From: Sabellastarte sp. h YS-2021
Taxonomy: Eukaryota; Annelida; Polychaeta; Sabellida; Sabellidae
Assembly: GCA_964017235.1 (NCBI GenBank)
Contig: OZ024938.1
Coordinates: 60,689,816 to 60,753,815 of the forward strand
Reading direction: 5' to 3'
DNA length: 64,000 bases
In this document: in pieces, positions 1-13,700 of the stretch
How the letters are laid out: every line of letters begins with the position of its first letter
Position numbering within the stretch: the stretch's first letter is position 1
Program-made: the position numbers and the translations under genes
Notes under the pieces: model-generated
Databases searched by the model: none
What the model saw: only the letters and a program-made list of their open reading frames with translations
What the model was told of the DNA's origin: nothing

Positions 1-414
1 AGAGATTTCAAAAGATCTTTAAGTCTTCGATTAAGACTGTATATATAGCCTGACCCAGAGGGGATACATGCATATCGCACCCACTTCAAATCGCTACTGC
101 TAACTCGCACCCACAAATCGCGCCCATTTTAAAAATGATATCTTACAATGGGATTTTTCTCTAAACTCAAGGCACTAAATCACACTTAAGTATCAGGCTT
201 AACAATTCAGTTAATTTATTAGCTGTAAATGTGCTTGACAATTGCATAGAATATATTTGAGGTCATAAAAATCTGTGGGGTTTCCAATAAATGTATGCGT
301 AGAAAATATGTTACTTCAGGATCAACATTCATGGACAACTGATTCATATTCATGAGGTCATGGATTTCCATGGGGGTTTCATGATTTATGATCAAATAAT
401 TATTATGTACATAT
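1..414. other. Upstream intron sequence, no feature recognised
   Basis: AT-rich DNA upstream of a hAT-type MITE. No convincing first coding exon (ATG, about 13-20 codons, phase-0 donor) is visible here or in 800-1708, so the gene start probably lies outside the window. Confidence 0.5.
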
Positions 415-799
415 TAGGGCTGCGAACGAGCCTCGGTAGACGAGTCGATCTTGGCTAATACTCTAGTCCATTTTAAGCACTCGGTTACTCGCGAGGCGTT
501 GTATTATCGCCCACGTGATGAAACGTTTGTGTAAAATATGCTGCATTTCAGATTTCCGTCACATAACATCAATTAAAGTTGTTGTTTTCGCTTGAAAACC
601 TATAATTTACTCCATAATTTATAATATCTCGTTAAATAGGAGACGTTTTTTTTTCTTCAAAAGTTTCATTTCCGGAATCGACTATTTGTTTACAGAAGAC
701 TTCTAATGGTGGGAACTAAATCTCACGGTTACTCGAATTCGGGCTGGTTGTCAGAGGGCGAGTACTCGATGCCGTTTTTTTGTACCCGTCACAGCCCTA
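415..799. mobile_element. hAT-type MITE, perfect 8-bp TSD
   Basis: 385 bp. The left end TAGGGCTGCGAACGA and right end ACAGCCCTA are inverted, and GTACATAT flanks both sides (407-414 and 800-807), an exact 8-bp duplication as expected of hAT transposases. There is no coding capacity for a transposase. Confidence 0.88.
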
Positions 800-807
800 G
801 TACATAT

Positions 808-1708
808 ATGGAAAATTTTTATGTACCCCATGATTCACTGGCAATGTTCTTTGCTTTTGTGTGTGCACTTACATTAATGGGATGTAGGCTTCCACAACCA
901 CATTATTGCCATTTGACACATAGATGTAGATTCTGTTGTCAATATGCATGCAGTGGGTAATTCAGTATACAAGTATGTACTGTCTCACTAACAAGACAGG
1001 CCTAACAAATAGACATATTGGTTTTTCTGTTATCCTAATCATATATGGGTGTGGACATTTTTTATAACTAAACCTTTTATCAATTATTGTAAAAACTAAA
1101 AAAAAAGAAAGACTAATTATTGGTGAGATATTTAAAATACAATTAGCAACAGGGAATCATGAGTTCTAAGGGAGCAGTTAGTGCAATAAAGACTATATAT
1201 ATATACATGTACATAGCTGCTATGTGTGTACATGACCTGTAACAGTCTGGATTAAGTTTTGACCTCATAACCTGAGGTTTGTTTGCTCAGTGTGTAACGT
1301 ATTAAGTAAATTAAATAAATTTAAATTCATAATGGATAAATCTCTACCTGTTTTATTCTAGTTATAGCAAACTCACATCTGTATCTACAAAAAATATACC
1401 GTCTTCTGATGTCAAGATTGGAAACTGGTTCCTCATGTGCGACCTACATGTGCTGAACTAAGTGAACTTATAAAGTGTCCACATTAGTAGTCATGTGGAT
1501 AGTTTCTAACCGAACTATTGATTTTAGATGGCTTTTAATCAGTTACACGCTTCTTAATTGCAGAGTTAAGAAAAAATCCCGTGCAAATATATCCCTTGCA
1601 ATATCTAAATATCATTGGGGTTCTCTACTTTGTCAACTCAGTTACTGTTGTATCTAAACCATTATTTAGATATTTGTTCTTTAATATTCTTTTTCTCTCA
1701 ATTTCTAG
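808..1708. other. Intron sequence, nothing recognised
   Basis: AT-rich, with a short (AT)n run near 1193-1204. No exon or repeat that I can support. Confidence 0.5.
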
Positions 1709-1789
1709 GAAACAACCAGTACAAAGTCACCTGAAGATGAAACTTTACCAGCGTTATTGGTTGAAAGTCCAGCCGTTGCAAAGTTTAAA
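1709..1789 (+). CDS. VPS50: VPS50 exon e1 (first visible coding exon)
   Basis: 81 nt, phase 0 at both ends, 27 residues running from [10 protein letters not shown] to AVAKFK. The acceptor has a strong pyrimidine tract ending TTTCTAG and the donor is GTAATT. The codon directly upstream in frame is TAG, so this is an internal exon and an upstream exon must supply the start. The N-terminus is poorly conserved in this family, so assignment rests on splice signals, frame and position. Confidence 0.72.
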
Positions 1790-4700
1790 GTAATTTAAAT
1801 TCTGTCATAAAAGTTTATACTTTTAATCTTGATATTTATTTATTAGACACAATTACTTTTGCATTTTCATCTTTGAGTCCTGTGATGTTCCATTTTTGCT
1901 GCATTGCAAGGTATAAGAAATAGAGATTTATCTTTAATTCTCTTGATCTATTATTTTTCAAACTAAATGGATTTTGTTCAAATAAGAAAATGATATATTT
2001 GACATTTGAAGGAAGAAGTAAATAATTAAAGTGCAGAGTAGATCATATAAACACTTGATATTCACTCCTCTGTTCAGGCTACAAGGGATATTCATGAAAA
2101 AGCTTTGTATGAAAGTTTTAAAAAATTGAAGCTATCCTGCTCTCTTTTTCAGGAACACTTGGGAGAAGCAAATGACCCTCTGAAGGAACAGGAAATACTG
2201 GACAGTATTCAGAAAGAGTATTATGAGGATGAAACCTTTGATACTAGTCAATTTGAACTCGAGGTATGCCAACATTTCATACTTTAATAATATGAACTTT
2301 TTTGTCTTTGAAGTGTCAGCCTCACTTTTTTCATTTTAGCACTTTGTCCTAACTCTGTAAGCTATGTGTGTGAATCCCTAACATAACAACACCCGTTACT
2401 GAAGACAATTGTACTCCAATATCTTTCATAAACTACCATGAATGTTTTGGAACCTATTCTCTAAACTATTTTAACTTGTCCTGCGGAATGATAAGTGGAA
2501 CTTATTTGGTAGGCTACAAGGGCTCCATGTTACAGTTGCAACACATTGTGAAAAAGTGTTGTTAACAAAATACAGCTGGTTTCCTTCACCTGTGAAACTA
2601 TTCTTGTGACAACATATTATCATGTATACAATGTGTTAACAGATGCATTGGATGCCAGAAAGATAAGAGTCAACTTTTGATTCAGTTTCTTTGCCATCTA
2701 GACAGTTGACTTTTAACCAACTCTAATTAGAATTTGTTAGGCGAAGCAGATTAGTTGACATGTCAGAATGCACTTTTAAACAAAAACTATGTGTAAATGA
2801 TATCTCTTTGAGTGATCTTCCTACAATATATTTATTATGTTTATGTGAAAGTCACTAATGGCCAAATTAAAATTTCAAGTAAGATAATCATTGTGTATTT
2901 TAAGGGTGATGCAATATATTTTGGATGACATATCCTTTTAAGTACTGAAAAATGCCAGATATTTAATAGTTTGATTGTAATATTGATAACTTGTGTACAA
3001 AGATTACTGTGTATGTGGAAATTTTCACTTTATGTTAATATTAAGCTATTTTAGCCATGACCTTAGAAGGTTGTAGTGTAGAAGACAGTAAACCAGAAAC
3101 CTATTTGCCAGCCAAAAGACACTGATCTGGCTACATTCTATTTTCTTGTAATCAAAACTGGTTTCCTCACATATTCCCAAATTTTAATATAAGTTTACCC
3201 AGATATTCAACAATAAAAAACTATTTCACTGTATTTTATTATATTCCATCAATATATTAGGTATTTTGTCCTCAAACGTCTTTAAAAAGCACATTGCGGT
3301 TCATAGTTACATGCGAGTAATAACTCATGTATGCATTTGAAAACTTACGGCATTAACTATGTCAAACACACGCCAATTTTTCATTGAAATTCCAATTTTA
3401 GTTACTGTTTCTAAAATTTGCATTCAGCCTCAACACTAAAGTGTCAAAATTGATTCTTTGTGAAATTTTACATATGTATTTGTCTCTTCAGTGGAGACTG
3501 GCCATTAGTGAAAATCACTTCAAGTAAATTTCTCAGAATCATAAAATAAGTAAGAATTTCTTAAAGACAAATAATTTTTTAATCTATACAGTAATTGTCA
3601 ACTTAATAAAAAGTTGTTTATTTTGTATTCTGTTTGTAGAAAGTTCCTGAAGTTTTGGAAATGTCAGAAATAGACAAGGACAGGAAAGTTTTGAAAAGGC
3701 AGCTGAACTCAGTATGTCTATGTTAAGTATATCACAGATTATTCTGACAAAATTTTGAAGCATATAATAATTTGAATAAATTTAACCTTTTTATCAAACA
3801 ATTAGATGAGCTTGTCTGTTTATATGAAAACCTCTTCCATTTATTCTAGCAATTTGACTGGGATTTTACAGCAAAACAATTGATTCTGTATTCTGAAATC
3901 AGAAGGGTTTGTGGTAGTGTAGTAGTGCGTATATTATTTGGCTTTGTGGATACTGGTATTGACTAGAAAAATAATATTTCAATATGGTTTGATATCGTTT
4001 GATATATAAATATTTTTTTTTTTGCAAAATGAATGATTAATAAACAGAAGTCATAGTTTTTAACATTAAATGTTTCCATTCAGTGGAGAAATTCTGGAGA
4101 ATGTTATGATCATACAATACAGTATACACTATAGTGAACAAATAAAACATTACTCCTATAATTATGATCACTACTTATTGTACATTTGCTTGAAGGACAA
4201 TGTTGGTGCAGTGTTAACACGCTTGCCTCCCACCTATGAGGTCTGCGGTTCAAACCCCAGACCTTGTGTGGGAAAGTTGGTAGTTGCTTACCGATGGTCG
4301 GCAGTTTACGGTACAGAACCTTGACCAACTGTATGTACTGGTATCCTCTGCCTGTAATAAAACTACCCATCATAATATGACCTGTAGAGTGTTGAAACCG
4401 ATGTTAAAACCCAAATAAACAAAATATAAGTTTGATTAACTTTTTTCAAGGTTTCTCGTAAAGTCTCGGAACTGGTGTTGGAAAACCATTCAGCCTATGC
4501 CACGGAGCTTCAGAGAGTGATGGATCTACAGAGAAGTTTGCAGACAGCCATGCATGTGTGTAGGAGGAGTAGAGGGTAAGCAGTGCTGGTATTGTTTATC
4601 AATATTGAAATATTTATTGATTCAGGCTAACTTTGCCAATATCAATAATGTATAGTGCCATATCAATATCGAAACATACTACTTAACTGTCGTAACAGGT

Positions 4701-7700
4701 ACAAATATGGGGTTTTTCATTCAAATAAGGAACAATATTTGAAGAATATATTGGTTTTCGTATTATTTTTGTCATCTTTCACTTACCGCTGAAGCGGAAA
4801 CGCCATATTTGTTTACGTTTTGGGAAATACTAAACCTCGCGAAAGAGTTTGGAAGGTCTCTCACAGGAAAGCATCTCATACCCCGATATTTCAATATCGA
4901 TCGATACGCAAGGGAAAAATATGGTTTGATATCGATGTGCATATTATCATTCGATACCATCTTTCACTTACCGCTGAAGCGGAAACGCCATATTTGTTTA
5001 CGTTTTGGGAAATACTAAACCTCGCGAAAGAGTTTGGAAGGTCTCTCACAGGAAAGCATCTCATACCCCGATATTTCAATATCGATCGATACGCAAGGGA
5101 AAAATATGGTTTGATATCGATGTGCATATTATCATTCGATACCAACACTAAGGGTAAGTGTCGAGTAATTTCATTAGCTAAATTAAATGTATGAAGCAAT
5201 TCTGTTGGCTGATTGGGTGAATGTAAATACCACATGACACCATAGAATGATGGATTTACAGATACCATACGTGTGTGTAGGAAGAGTAGATAGTTAGTGT
5301 TGAGTAATTTTATTGGTTGATGTAACTGTTTGAAGTAGTTCTTTTGGCTGAAACAGTGAATGTAAATACATCACAGCTTCAGATAATGCATGGATTTACA
5401 GAGTAGTGAAGCAGTTTTAAAGGGTAACTGTCTAGATATATATCGTTGTTCAAATTGAATGATGCAATTCTGTTAACTAAAAGGAGTGGACTAAAATGTC
5501 ACAGTATTTTCATCCATCATTTGTTTCAAAGAATGTTTTTTTTTCTCTCTGTACTTTTACAGACAGCTAAGCAGTGCTAAAGAGAACTTTACGGTAGCTA
5601 GCCTGGGTTTATTGGCAAATTACAGAAAGAGGCAACAGTTGGTAGGGTTACTGAAAGCCTTGGCAACCATCAAAACATTGGTGAGTGTGGCACGTATTTT
5701 TACTTCTTATGGCACTGATAAATTCGCTGAATAATTGTCATGATCTTGTTGCTGTTGTATCTGCCTACACATCTGTGTAGGTATTATTAAGTTCGTTTTT
5801 ATAAACTTCTGCATTGATTTAGTTCCCAGCTAGTATCAATAGAAGTTGCTGTTACTGGATTAGAGTAAGAAATCTAAAATTCGCCACATATCTGAAATTC
5901 GCCACATATAAACTGAAAATACTAATAAAATAAATGAATTGTGGTGAGATTTGTTGACTGTATAGTAAATTTAGGCTTTTTGAACTGAAAAATACCAATT
6001 TTTGGACAAAAACATCATTTTCTTCATAAAATTAACTAAGGTTTTAGAGGTGGCGAATTTTAGATTCCTGGCGAATTTAAGATTTCTTACTCTATGTCCT
6101 TCGTGATAAACAGATGAATGATAAAACTGTTATCGTGAACACCTATACCAGTTTGGAATTTGTAACTACCCATTTGAATGTCACATCTTTTTAGTGAGTC
6201 AGGAGCTTTTATTCATGGAAGTCACTTTACTTTTACTATTGTTTGTCAGACTAGCAGTCATCTCCAATTTCTGGACTATGTTTCCAACAGTTGGAAACTT
6301 GCAAGATAAGACATAGCTAAAAAATGGATGTGCAGTAGTTTAAAATTATTTTTATAGAAATAATTCAATGTTGGATATCTTTGAGGAAAATACATCATTA
6401 TTTTAAAAATTGTTGTTTGTGTTGAAAGTAGTGTCATTTATTTTGATTGTGTGTTATAATTCAAATATTTTACATGGACAGACCCATGTTCAGTTATAAG
6501 GAAATATAGGGAGGTATAAACTTAAAAAAAAACTCAGAGATGATTCCTAACCTTATATGCCAAAAGCCTTCACAGTTCTTTTTTTATTCATTTAAATACT
6601 TTTTCAGCAAAGAACAGATGTGCGACTGCGTGAGATGGTAGATGAAGAGGATTACCCTGGTGCCATACAGTTATGTCTGGAGTGTCAGAAAGCAGCAGTA
6701 ACACTAAGACATTACCATTGTATCAGGTAACATTAATGGCTCTGAGTTAGATGGACAGTCATGTGTGTTTCATCATTGTTAGTACTCATAAACTCACTGC
6801 CTTTTCAGACTGTCTCATGTAAGGTAATATACAGAGGTTAGAGCTGAAACGATTATTCGTACTAATCGATTAGTAGGTTATCACAGCACTTGTCGACGCC
6901 AATATTATGAAATCGGTTAATTATATCCCCAGACGAAAGTCGGGGATATATTGGATTCAGGTCCGTCGCGCCGCCGCCGCCGCCGCCCCCGCCGTAGAAA
7001 TTTCCTTGTGGACGCGATAACTCAAAAACAAATTAATATTTTTTTTCAAACTTGGTACACATGTTAAGGGTGCCCAAAGGAAGATCCCTATTTTAAGGTG
7101 ACCTTAAACTCCCAGTAAAAAAGAACTTATGGCCACCTTAAGGTCAGAAATTGCACTTTTGGCCACTTAGAGCCCTGTAGGTCACAAACTATGATGCTCA
7201 GCTGGCTGAAATTTTACCTGACAACACATTAATATGTTCTTAGTACATGTGCCGAAAATCATGACTTTAAGTTGAGGAGAAAATTGTGTTTGAGGCCCAT
7301 AAATACCCCCACTTAGGGATTTTTTGCTATACTTTACACATATTTTGCCCTATAATTTGGAAGTGATAATTCTGATGAGTCTCAAACTGCACTAGGTATA
7401 ACTTTGATATGTAATCCTTGTCTGTAGAAAATTTTAGGGCTGTAGGTTTACCCAAAGGGGTCGACTTAAGGTCTCAAAAGTGCCCACAGAGACCCAATTT
7501 ATGCACTTTTTGCCACTTTCAAGCACTGTAGCTTTCAAAGTATGTCTCTCATCTAAGTTAAATATCATCTGGGAATATATCTATGTGTTTTCTTATATGT
7601 GCCCCAACATTTAGGCCTTTAATAGACAGTTAACCTGTGTATCAGGACCATAAACACCCACCCGAGTGACCCTTTTAAGACATTTTTCACATCTTTTTCC

Positions 7701-10700
7701 CTGTAACTTGGAAATGGTAAGTTTGAGAAGTTTCAAACTGTATTAGATATATATTCTGTGTGTAATCTTAGTATGTAACAGATTTTAAGTCTGAAGCTTT
7801 AATTTTGAAGGTCAAATTGAGGTCTCTAAAAGGCTCCCAAAGACCCAATATTTGGACTTTTTGCTACTTTTAAGCCCTGTGACTGTCAAACTATGTGACT
7901 GATAGAGCTCAAATCCTATCTGAGAAGATATTAGTATGTTATTTTTATATGTGCCAAAAATTAAGGCTTTAAGAAGACATTTAACCTGTGTATGAGGACC
8001 ATAAATCCCCACCCGAGTGACCATTTTTAGACATTTTTCACATATTTTTCCCTGTAACTTGGAAATGGTAAGTCTAAGAAGTTTCAAACTGTATTAGATG
8101 CATATTCTATGTGTAATCTTAGTATGTGACTAATTTTAAGTCTGAAGCTTTAATTTGAAGGCCACATTTAGGTCTCTAGAAGGCCCCATAAAGACCCAGT
8201 ATTTGGACTTTTTGCCAATTTTAAGGCCTGTGACTGTTAAACTATGTGACTGATAGAGCTGAAATCTCATCTGGGAATACATTATTATGTTCTTTTTACA
8301 TGTGCCAAAAATCAAGGCTTCAAGTGGACATTTAACCTGTGTATGAGGACCTTTAACACCCACCTGAGTGACCCTTTTAAGACATTTTCACATATTTTGC
8401 TCTGTAACTTGGAAATGGTAAGTCTGAGAAGTTTCAAACTTTAGTAGATACATATTCTCTGTGTAATCTTAGTATGTAACAAATTTTAAGTCTGAAGCTT
8501 TAATTTGAAAGCCACATCGAGATCTCTAAAAGGCCCACAATGACCCAATATTTGGACTTTTTACCACCTTTAAGCCCTGTAACTGTTAAACTATGTGATT
8601 GATGGAGCTGAAATCCCATCTGGGAATGCATTATTATGTCCTTTTTACATATGCCGAAAATCAAGGTTTTTAGTAGACATTTAACCTGTGTATGAGGGCC
8701 ATAGACACTCGCCCAAGTGCTTTTTTTGACATTTTTTCCGTATTTTGCCCTGTTATTTGGAAATGCTTAGTGTGACAAGTCTTAAACTGTATTATATATG
8801 ATTTTTGTTTGTTATGTATGTCCCCCCAAAAAGTTTCAGATCTGTAGTTTAATTGCTAAGGTCTCTTTAACAATTGTAAAATGCCCACAGAAACCCAATT
8901 TATGGATATTATGCCACTTTAAAGCCCAGTAACTGTCAAACTATGTGGGTTATAGAGCTGAAATCTTTGAATTTTTAAAAGGAAATGCCTGTCTATTTAA
9001 ATTTTGAATATTAATAATGTTATGGCTATCTTAGTCTTTTAAGAACTTATTTTTGTGTGTTATACCTCTGCTTGCTGAGTTTTTCACTTTTTAAAATGAA
9101 ACTGGTGAAACATATTGAAGTAGACAAAATGGACACTTTAAGTGAGCTTTAAGTCCCAATATTAATGAAATTATATCCTTATGTAGTAAAACTAGGGGAT
9201 TTTTAACCCTCAACTAGCCCAGTTTTATTCAACTTGCCTCAGTTAATTTTGGCACAGCTCCTACAGTTATGAACTCATTTCAGTTGATAATCACATACTT
9301 AAAATTCTCAATTCTTTTTGTATTTGAGTACCCCTTTTATATAGATTGTTTGTTTACCATTTATGCTCAACCCACATCCCCCACCCGGATTCCCCCCACC
9401 CACCTCTGGGACCTCCAGCTATATTGAGTGACACTAAATAAACAAAGGTATTTAATGATATCGGATGAGAAACAAAGAACTCAATGGGGTTGCAGATCTT
9501 GTGTAATAGTGAGAGAGGTGTGGAGAAGGGGTGGGGGTGGGAGGTGGTGGGCTTCATTACATATAACACAAAGGGGAGTCAGAACTGAGATTGTGTCACA
9601 TATTTAGGTTGCATATATATGGACCACATATATAGGTATAGAGGAAATGAATAACTGAAAACAATTTGCAAATTCTAAAAATAATATAATAAAATAATAA
9701 TATAAATAATTTTTTTTTAAATAATATTTTATTTGTGAACAAATATAGAAACAGATATGCGCTTTTGGGATTATGAATTTTAGAATGGACATTGAATCAT
9801 CAATCATTTAAATACTTTGAAGGAAGATTGAAAAATATGATGAGTTGAGTTAAAAATAATATTTTATTTGTCAACAAATATAGAAACAGATATGCTCTTT
9901 TGGGATTATTATTTTAGAATGGACATTCAATCATCAATCATTTAAATACTTTGAAAATAGGTTTAGAGTTATCATTGCAGGAAGATTGAAAATATAATTT
10001 GAGTTATATATTCGGCGTCTGGGGATACACCATCTTCCTTGGGGAGATATAAACAGAGTAGATTGATGTGCTGAAGTTCATATAATAATGGGTAATTATG
10101 TTTTAAAAAATTCCCGATCAAAACCTGTGGCGTGAGTGATGACCTGTCTGGGGATATGTTGGCGCCGAGTTGGCCCAATCTAGTTGTTTTCTGGCTAGTT
10201 TTTACTTTAACGGTACGAGATTTGGGCGATAATATAAATAATGTTTTTAGCGATTCCATCCTTTTATTTTTATTGCAATACACAGGAATACTATTTATGG
10301 GGGTTGGGGGCTTGCCCCCATTTATTACTCTGTTAATTTAATTTCATATTTCCTTGACAATTTCCTGCAATTATCAAATATGGCGGATCCCATACCGGTA
10401 AAGTAAAATTGACCCTGTTTTCTTGTGTATATCACCACATAGCAGACAGACCTGATAGCGAATTATACGCGATCTTTGGAACTACGAATATCTCGAGTTA
10501 AGACCTTAAAACGTATCAAATTAAAGCATTTTATATGCATTTTATTTTTAAAATATCAAAATTACATTATTGGCCATTTTACCGAATAATCTGGTGAATT
10601 CTTTGCTTTTCAGCATCTCGCGATCCGCCATTTTGTTTGTTTACATCCGGAACACATGTTTTCGGTATTTCTCATACATGCTAAACGTCAGAAACAATTA

Positions 10701-13700
10701 ATCGGTTAGTTGACGGTTAATGCAAGCGACTACCTGGCTACCAAATTTTGCTAATCGTTTCAGCTCTAATAGAGGTCCTATCGCACTAGTAACATGTCAA
10801 CAGGTGACTCTAAGTTTGTTGATTAATACAACAACTAATACAGTTCACAAAGGTTTACTTGCACCATTATTCAAATTTTCTGTCACTACTGTGTGGGATT
10901 CCATGGTATTTTTTTTTCCAGTGAGCTGAGCTCAAAACTACAAGACACTTTGGAGATGACAGAGGAATCTCTGGATGTCGCCCTGTCGAAAACTTGTGGT
11001 AACTTTGATGAGAAACACTATGAAAAGGTGCAGGCTGCCTACAAATTACTAGGAAAAACACAGGTGGGTGATCTAATCTAGTTAGACTTTTATAGTGCTT
11101 AATTTCTGTGAAACAAATTCTGAAGTGCATCAACTTAAACCCTTTTGTAAGGCTGAAATGATTGGCTTAATTTGGTCAGTTATTTTCAGTGATGAGAAAT
11201 TGTTTCCTAACTACAGGGGGGGGCCACGTTAGCGAATGGGACATCCATAGCGAACAGCATTCTACCGTGCCATTTGAAACAATAGACAGCAGGGGGATAG
11301 GGTTCACCATTGGTTAGATGATCAGTTATTTATTCATATATTAAAATAAGTGGGGTGTTGGAACCCTGTGCCGCTGCTGTCTATCTTTTTAATGTTATGG
11401 TAGATTGACGTTTGCTATGGATGTCCCATTCATTAACGTGACCCCCCCTGTAACCGATTAACTTTTTCTGATGAATAGTATCTTTAGGAAAATAGCGATG
11501 ACATCAGATGGCCATGGTCTGAGAATGTAAACATTACAAACAACATGGCAGATCTTGATTTGCTAGAAAAGTTGAAAATTAACGCAAATTGTTTTGTAAT
11601 TTTGAAATAAGAATCTTATTTTATATTTTAAACATAGGGTACACATTAAATGCTTCAAATTTATACCTTTTTAGGATAAACCGCCCAATGTGAAGACATC
11701 TAACAATCACATAAAGTATAGTAAAATCTCATTGAAGGTGATATACTCAGAAAAATGGTCCAACAATATTTGAGTCTGCTAGTGCTTGACTTTTGACCTT
11801 TTTGTGAGCAGGGAAAATAACTTTAAGTGCCATATGACGTACATACTGCCCTAACTTTAGCATTACAGACAAATGTTTAACATTGTTTAAGTATAAGTAA
11901 GATGTACATGGCATTTCTATTTCCAACACCAGCCCATTCAGTAACATAATTTTGTCACCTCAATGTCGGGGGGCCATTATGGCAGAGTGGTAACACTCTC
12001 GCCTCCCATCTCTGAGATCGGGGTTCAGTTGCCGGCGCGACCTCAAATGGGAAAGCCAGTAGTTGCTTGCCGTTGGTCATCAGTTTACAGGACAGAACCT
12101 TGACCAACTGTATGTACTGGTTTCCTCTGCCCTCCCAACTACCCGTCGTGATATGACCTGTACAGTGTTCGACATAAAACCCCAAATAAATAAAGTCACC
12201 TCAATGTCATGCTGAGACTGTACAATAATTATTAATCACTTGCCATTTTGGCATAATTTAGGGAATAATACAGACACATATAGTACTTCCATGTTGGTGC
12301 CACTCCATAAGATAGCCTGGCCAGTATTTGTATTGCCAAACCCAATTTGATAACTAAGATAAACCATCTCAATTCTCTGAAAGGCTCACATTCATTAAGT
12401 GTCCACCCCCAATCTTGCTTCATTGTTAGTATGTTCTTCCAAGGCAAATTAACTTCATTAAAACAATTTAAATATTACGTCAAATTTTATAACTTGAAAT
12501 TCATTTTGAATAATCATGTTTGTCAGACTATCAGACCAAAAGATTTGAGAACTTTTGGTACTTGCAATAGTTCAGTGCAGTATAAAAATAAAATAAAAAT
12601 TCCCTTAAATGCCATGCAAGTCTTTGCTTTCCTTTCGATTTAAGGGAGATTTCTCCAGTAATGCCTGCACCACATCAAAGCTCTATCCTGCAACATTCCA
12701 CAGATATGGAAAAATGGCAAAAAAAATTAAATTTAGTTTCTAAGTCATGTCATTTTGTCATGCTGGCCCTTAATCTCTTGAGTTTCAAATAAAGTGGTTC
12801 AGTCAAATTTCACCTAATGACCACAGTTTCTCTGCTGACAGTATACATAGTCACTTGCAGGTAAGTGGAGATATTTTTTAGTTTTTATATATTTACCAGA
12901 TTTTCCATTGCAAAATATAATTTTTCCTGTGATAAAATATGTCAAACAAAGGTTATGTGTCAACAGTGGCATGTTGTAAGTAGAATTAAAGAAGTAAAGG
13001 GTCATATTACACAGAAAACTACTGGTGTTTGATAAATCAGTGTAAGCTTCATCTTAGCTAAGTCACTATTTGTGAAATCCATTTAAGCCTCAGGTTTAAG
13101 TTCAAGACTTAAGCTAAGATTAGCTAAGTCTGTGAAGCTTTGTGAATCCGTCCCCAGAGGTATATGTAAAATTAATGTTCATATGATAATGACAGTTCAG
13201 CTATGTCATTTTCACACCTTATCAGTCAATTTTTCACCTAACCCCCCCCCCCACCCCCCCACCCCCACCCCCGAAAATATCAATAACAGGTGATAAGTTT
13301 CAAAAATTTCTTCATATCAACTTATATTTGTCTAAAATTAGAAACAAAACTCTTTATATGTCTGTGATGGAATGAATTTGACAAAATTTAATAAAAATTA
13401 ATTTCAGACGGCTATGGATCAGCTTCACATGCACTTTACGAGTGCAATACACAACACAGCATTTCAGATTGTGCTGGGCTTTGTAGAGTTGTGTTCAGGA
13501 GGCACAGAGACCAACTTCCAGAAGAGATCTTATGCCGATTTATGTACAGTAAGTTTTGAATTTGGCACATTATTGTGGTCTTATGCATCAGGGTCTGTAT
13601 TCACAAACATTCTTATTCTTACAGTAAGAATTTTCTTAGAAAATAGGCATTTTCTTATAAACAAGGCTGAAAATCTTGCGATCAACAGGCATGAGCCACA

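Larger units (their letters stand above)
6922..10060 (+). mobile_element. HINE-like element with 350-bp repeats (family F)
   Basis: Head hairpin at 6922-6950 (TATATCCCC-A-GAC / GTC-GGGGATATA), followed by a GCC-rich microsatellite at 6968-6990. About six copies of a 350-bp unit run from 7150 to 9000. The terminal GTCTGGGGATA at 10017-10027 is an exact inverse of TATCCCCAGAC in the head. A 7-bp hairpin (10032-10048) follows within 5 bp. This matches the layout known for Helentron-associated elements; the assignment is inference. Confidence 0.68.
6839..10768. mobile_element. hAT-type element interrupted by a HINE-like element
   Basis: Left end TAGAGCTGAAACGATTA is the exact inverse of right end TAATCGTTTCAGCTCTA. 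The flanks ACAGAGGT (6831-6838) and ATAGAGGT (10769-10776) agree at 7 of 8 positions. Without the nested element at about 6922-10060 it would be roughly 0.8 kb. The right part contains a GGGGGCTTGCCCCC palindrome near 10307. Confidence 0.8.

Noticed and set aside
142-192. Frame starting MGFFSKLKALN as the missing VPS50 first exon
   Set aside because: It superficially resembles a short basic N-terminus, but a TAA follows after 13 codons and no phase-0 GT donor precedes it.
4820-5194. 124-residue frame with an internal repeat
   Set aside because: It lies inside the hAT-type element and its repeat is the 185-bp DNA duplication; no protein features.
10307-10320. GGGGGCTTGCCCCC palindrome as another element head
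   Set aside because: It lies in the right arm of the outer hAT-type element and has no matching array or terminal inverse, so it cannot be assigned.
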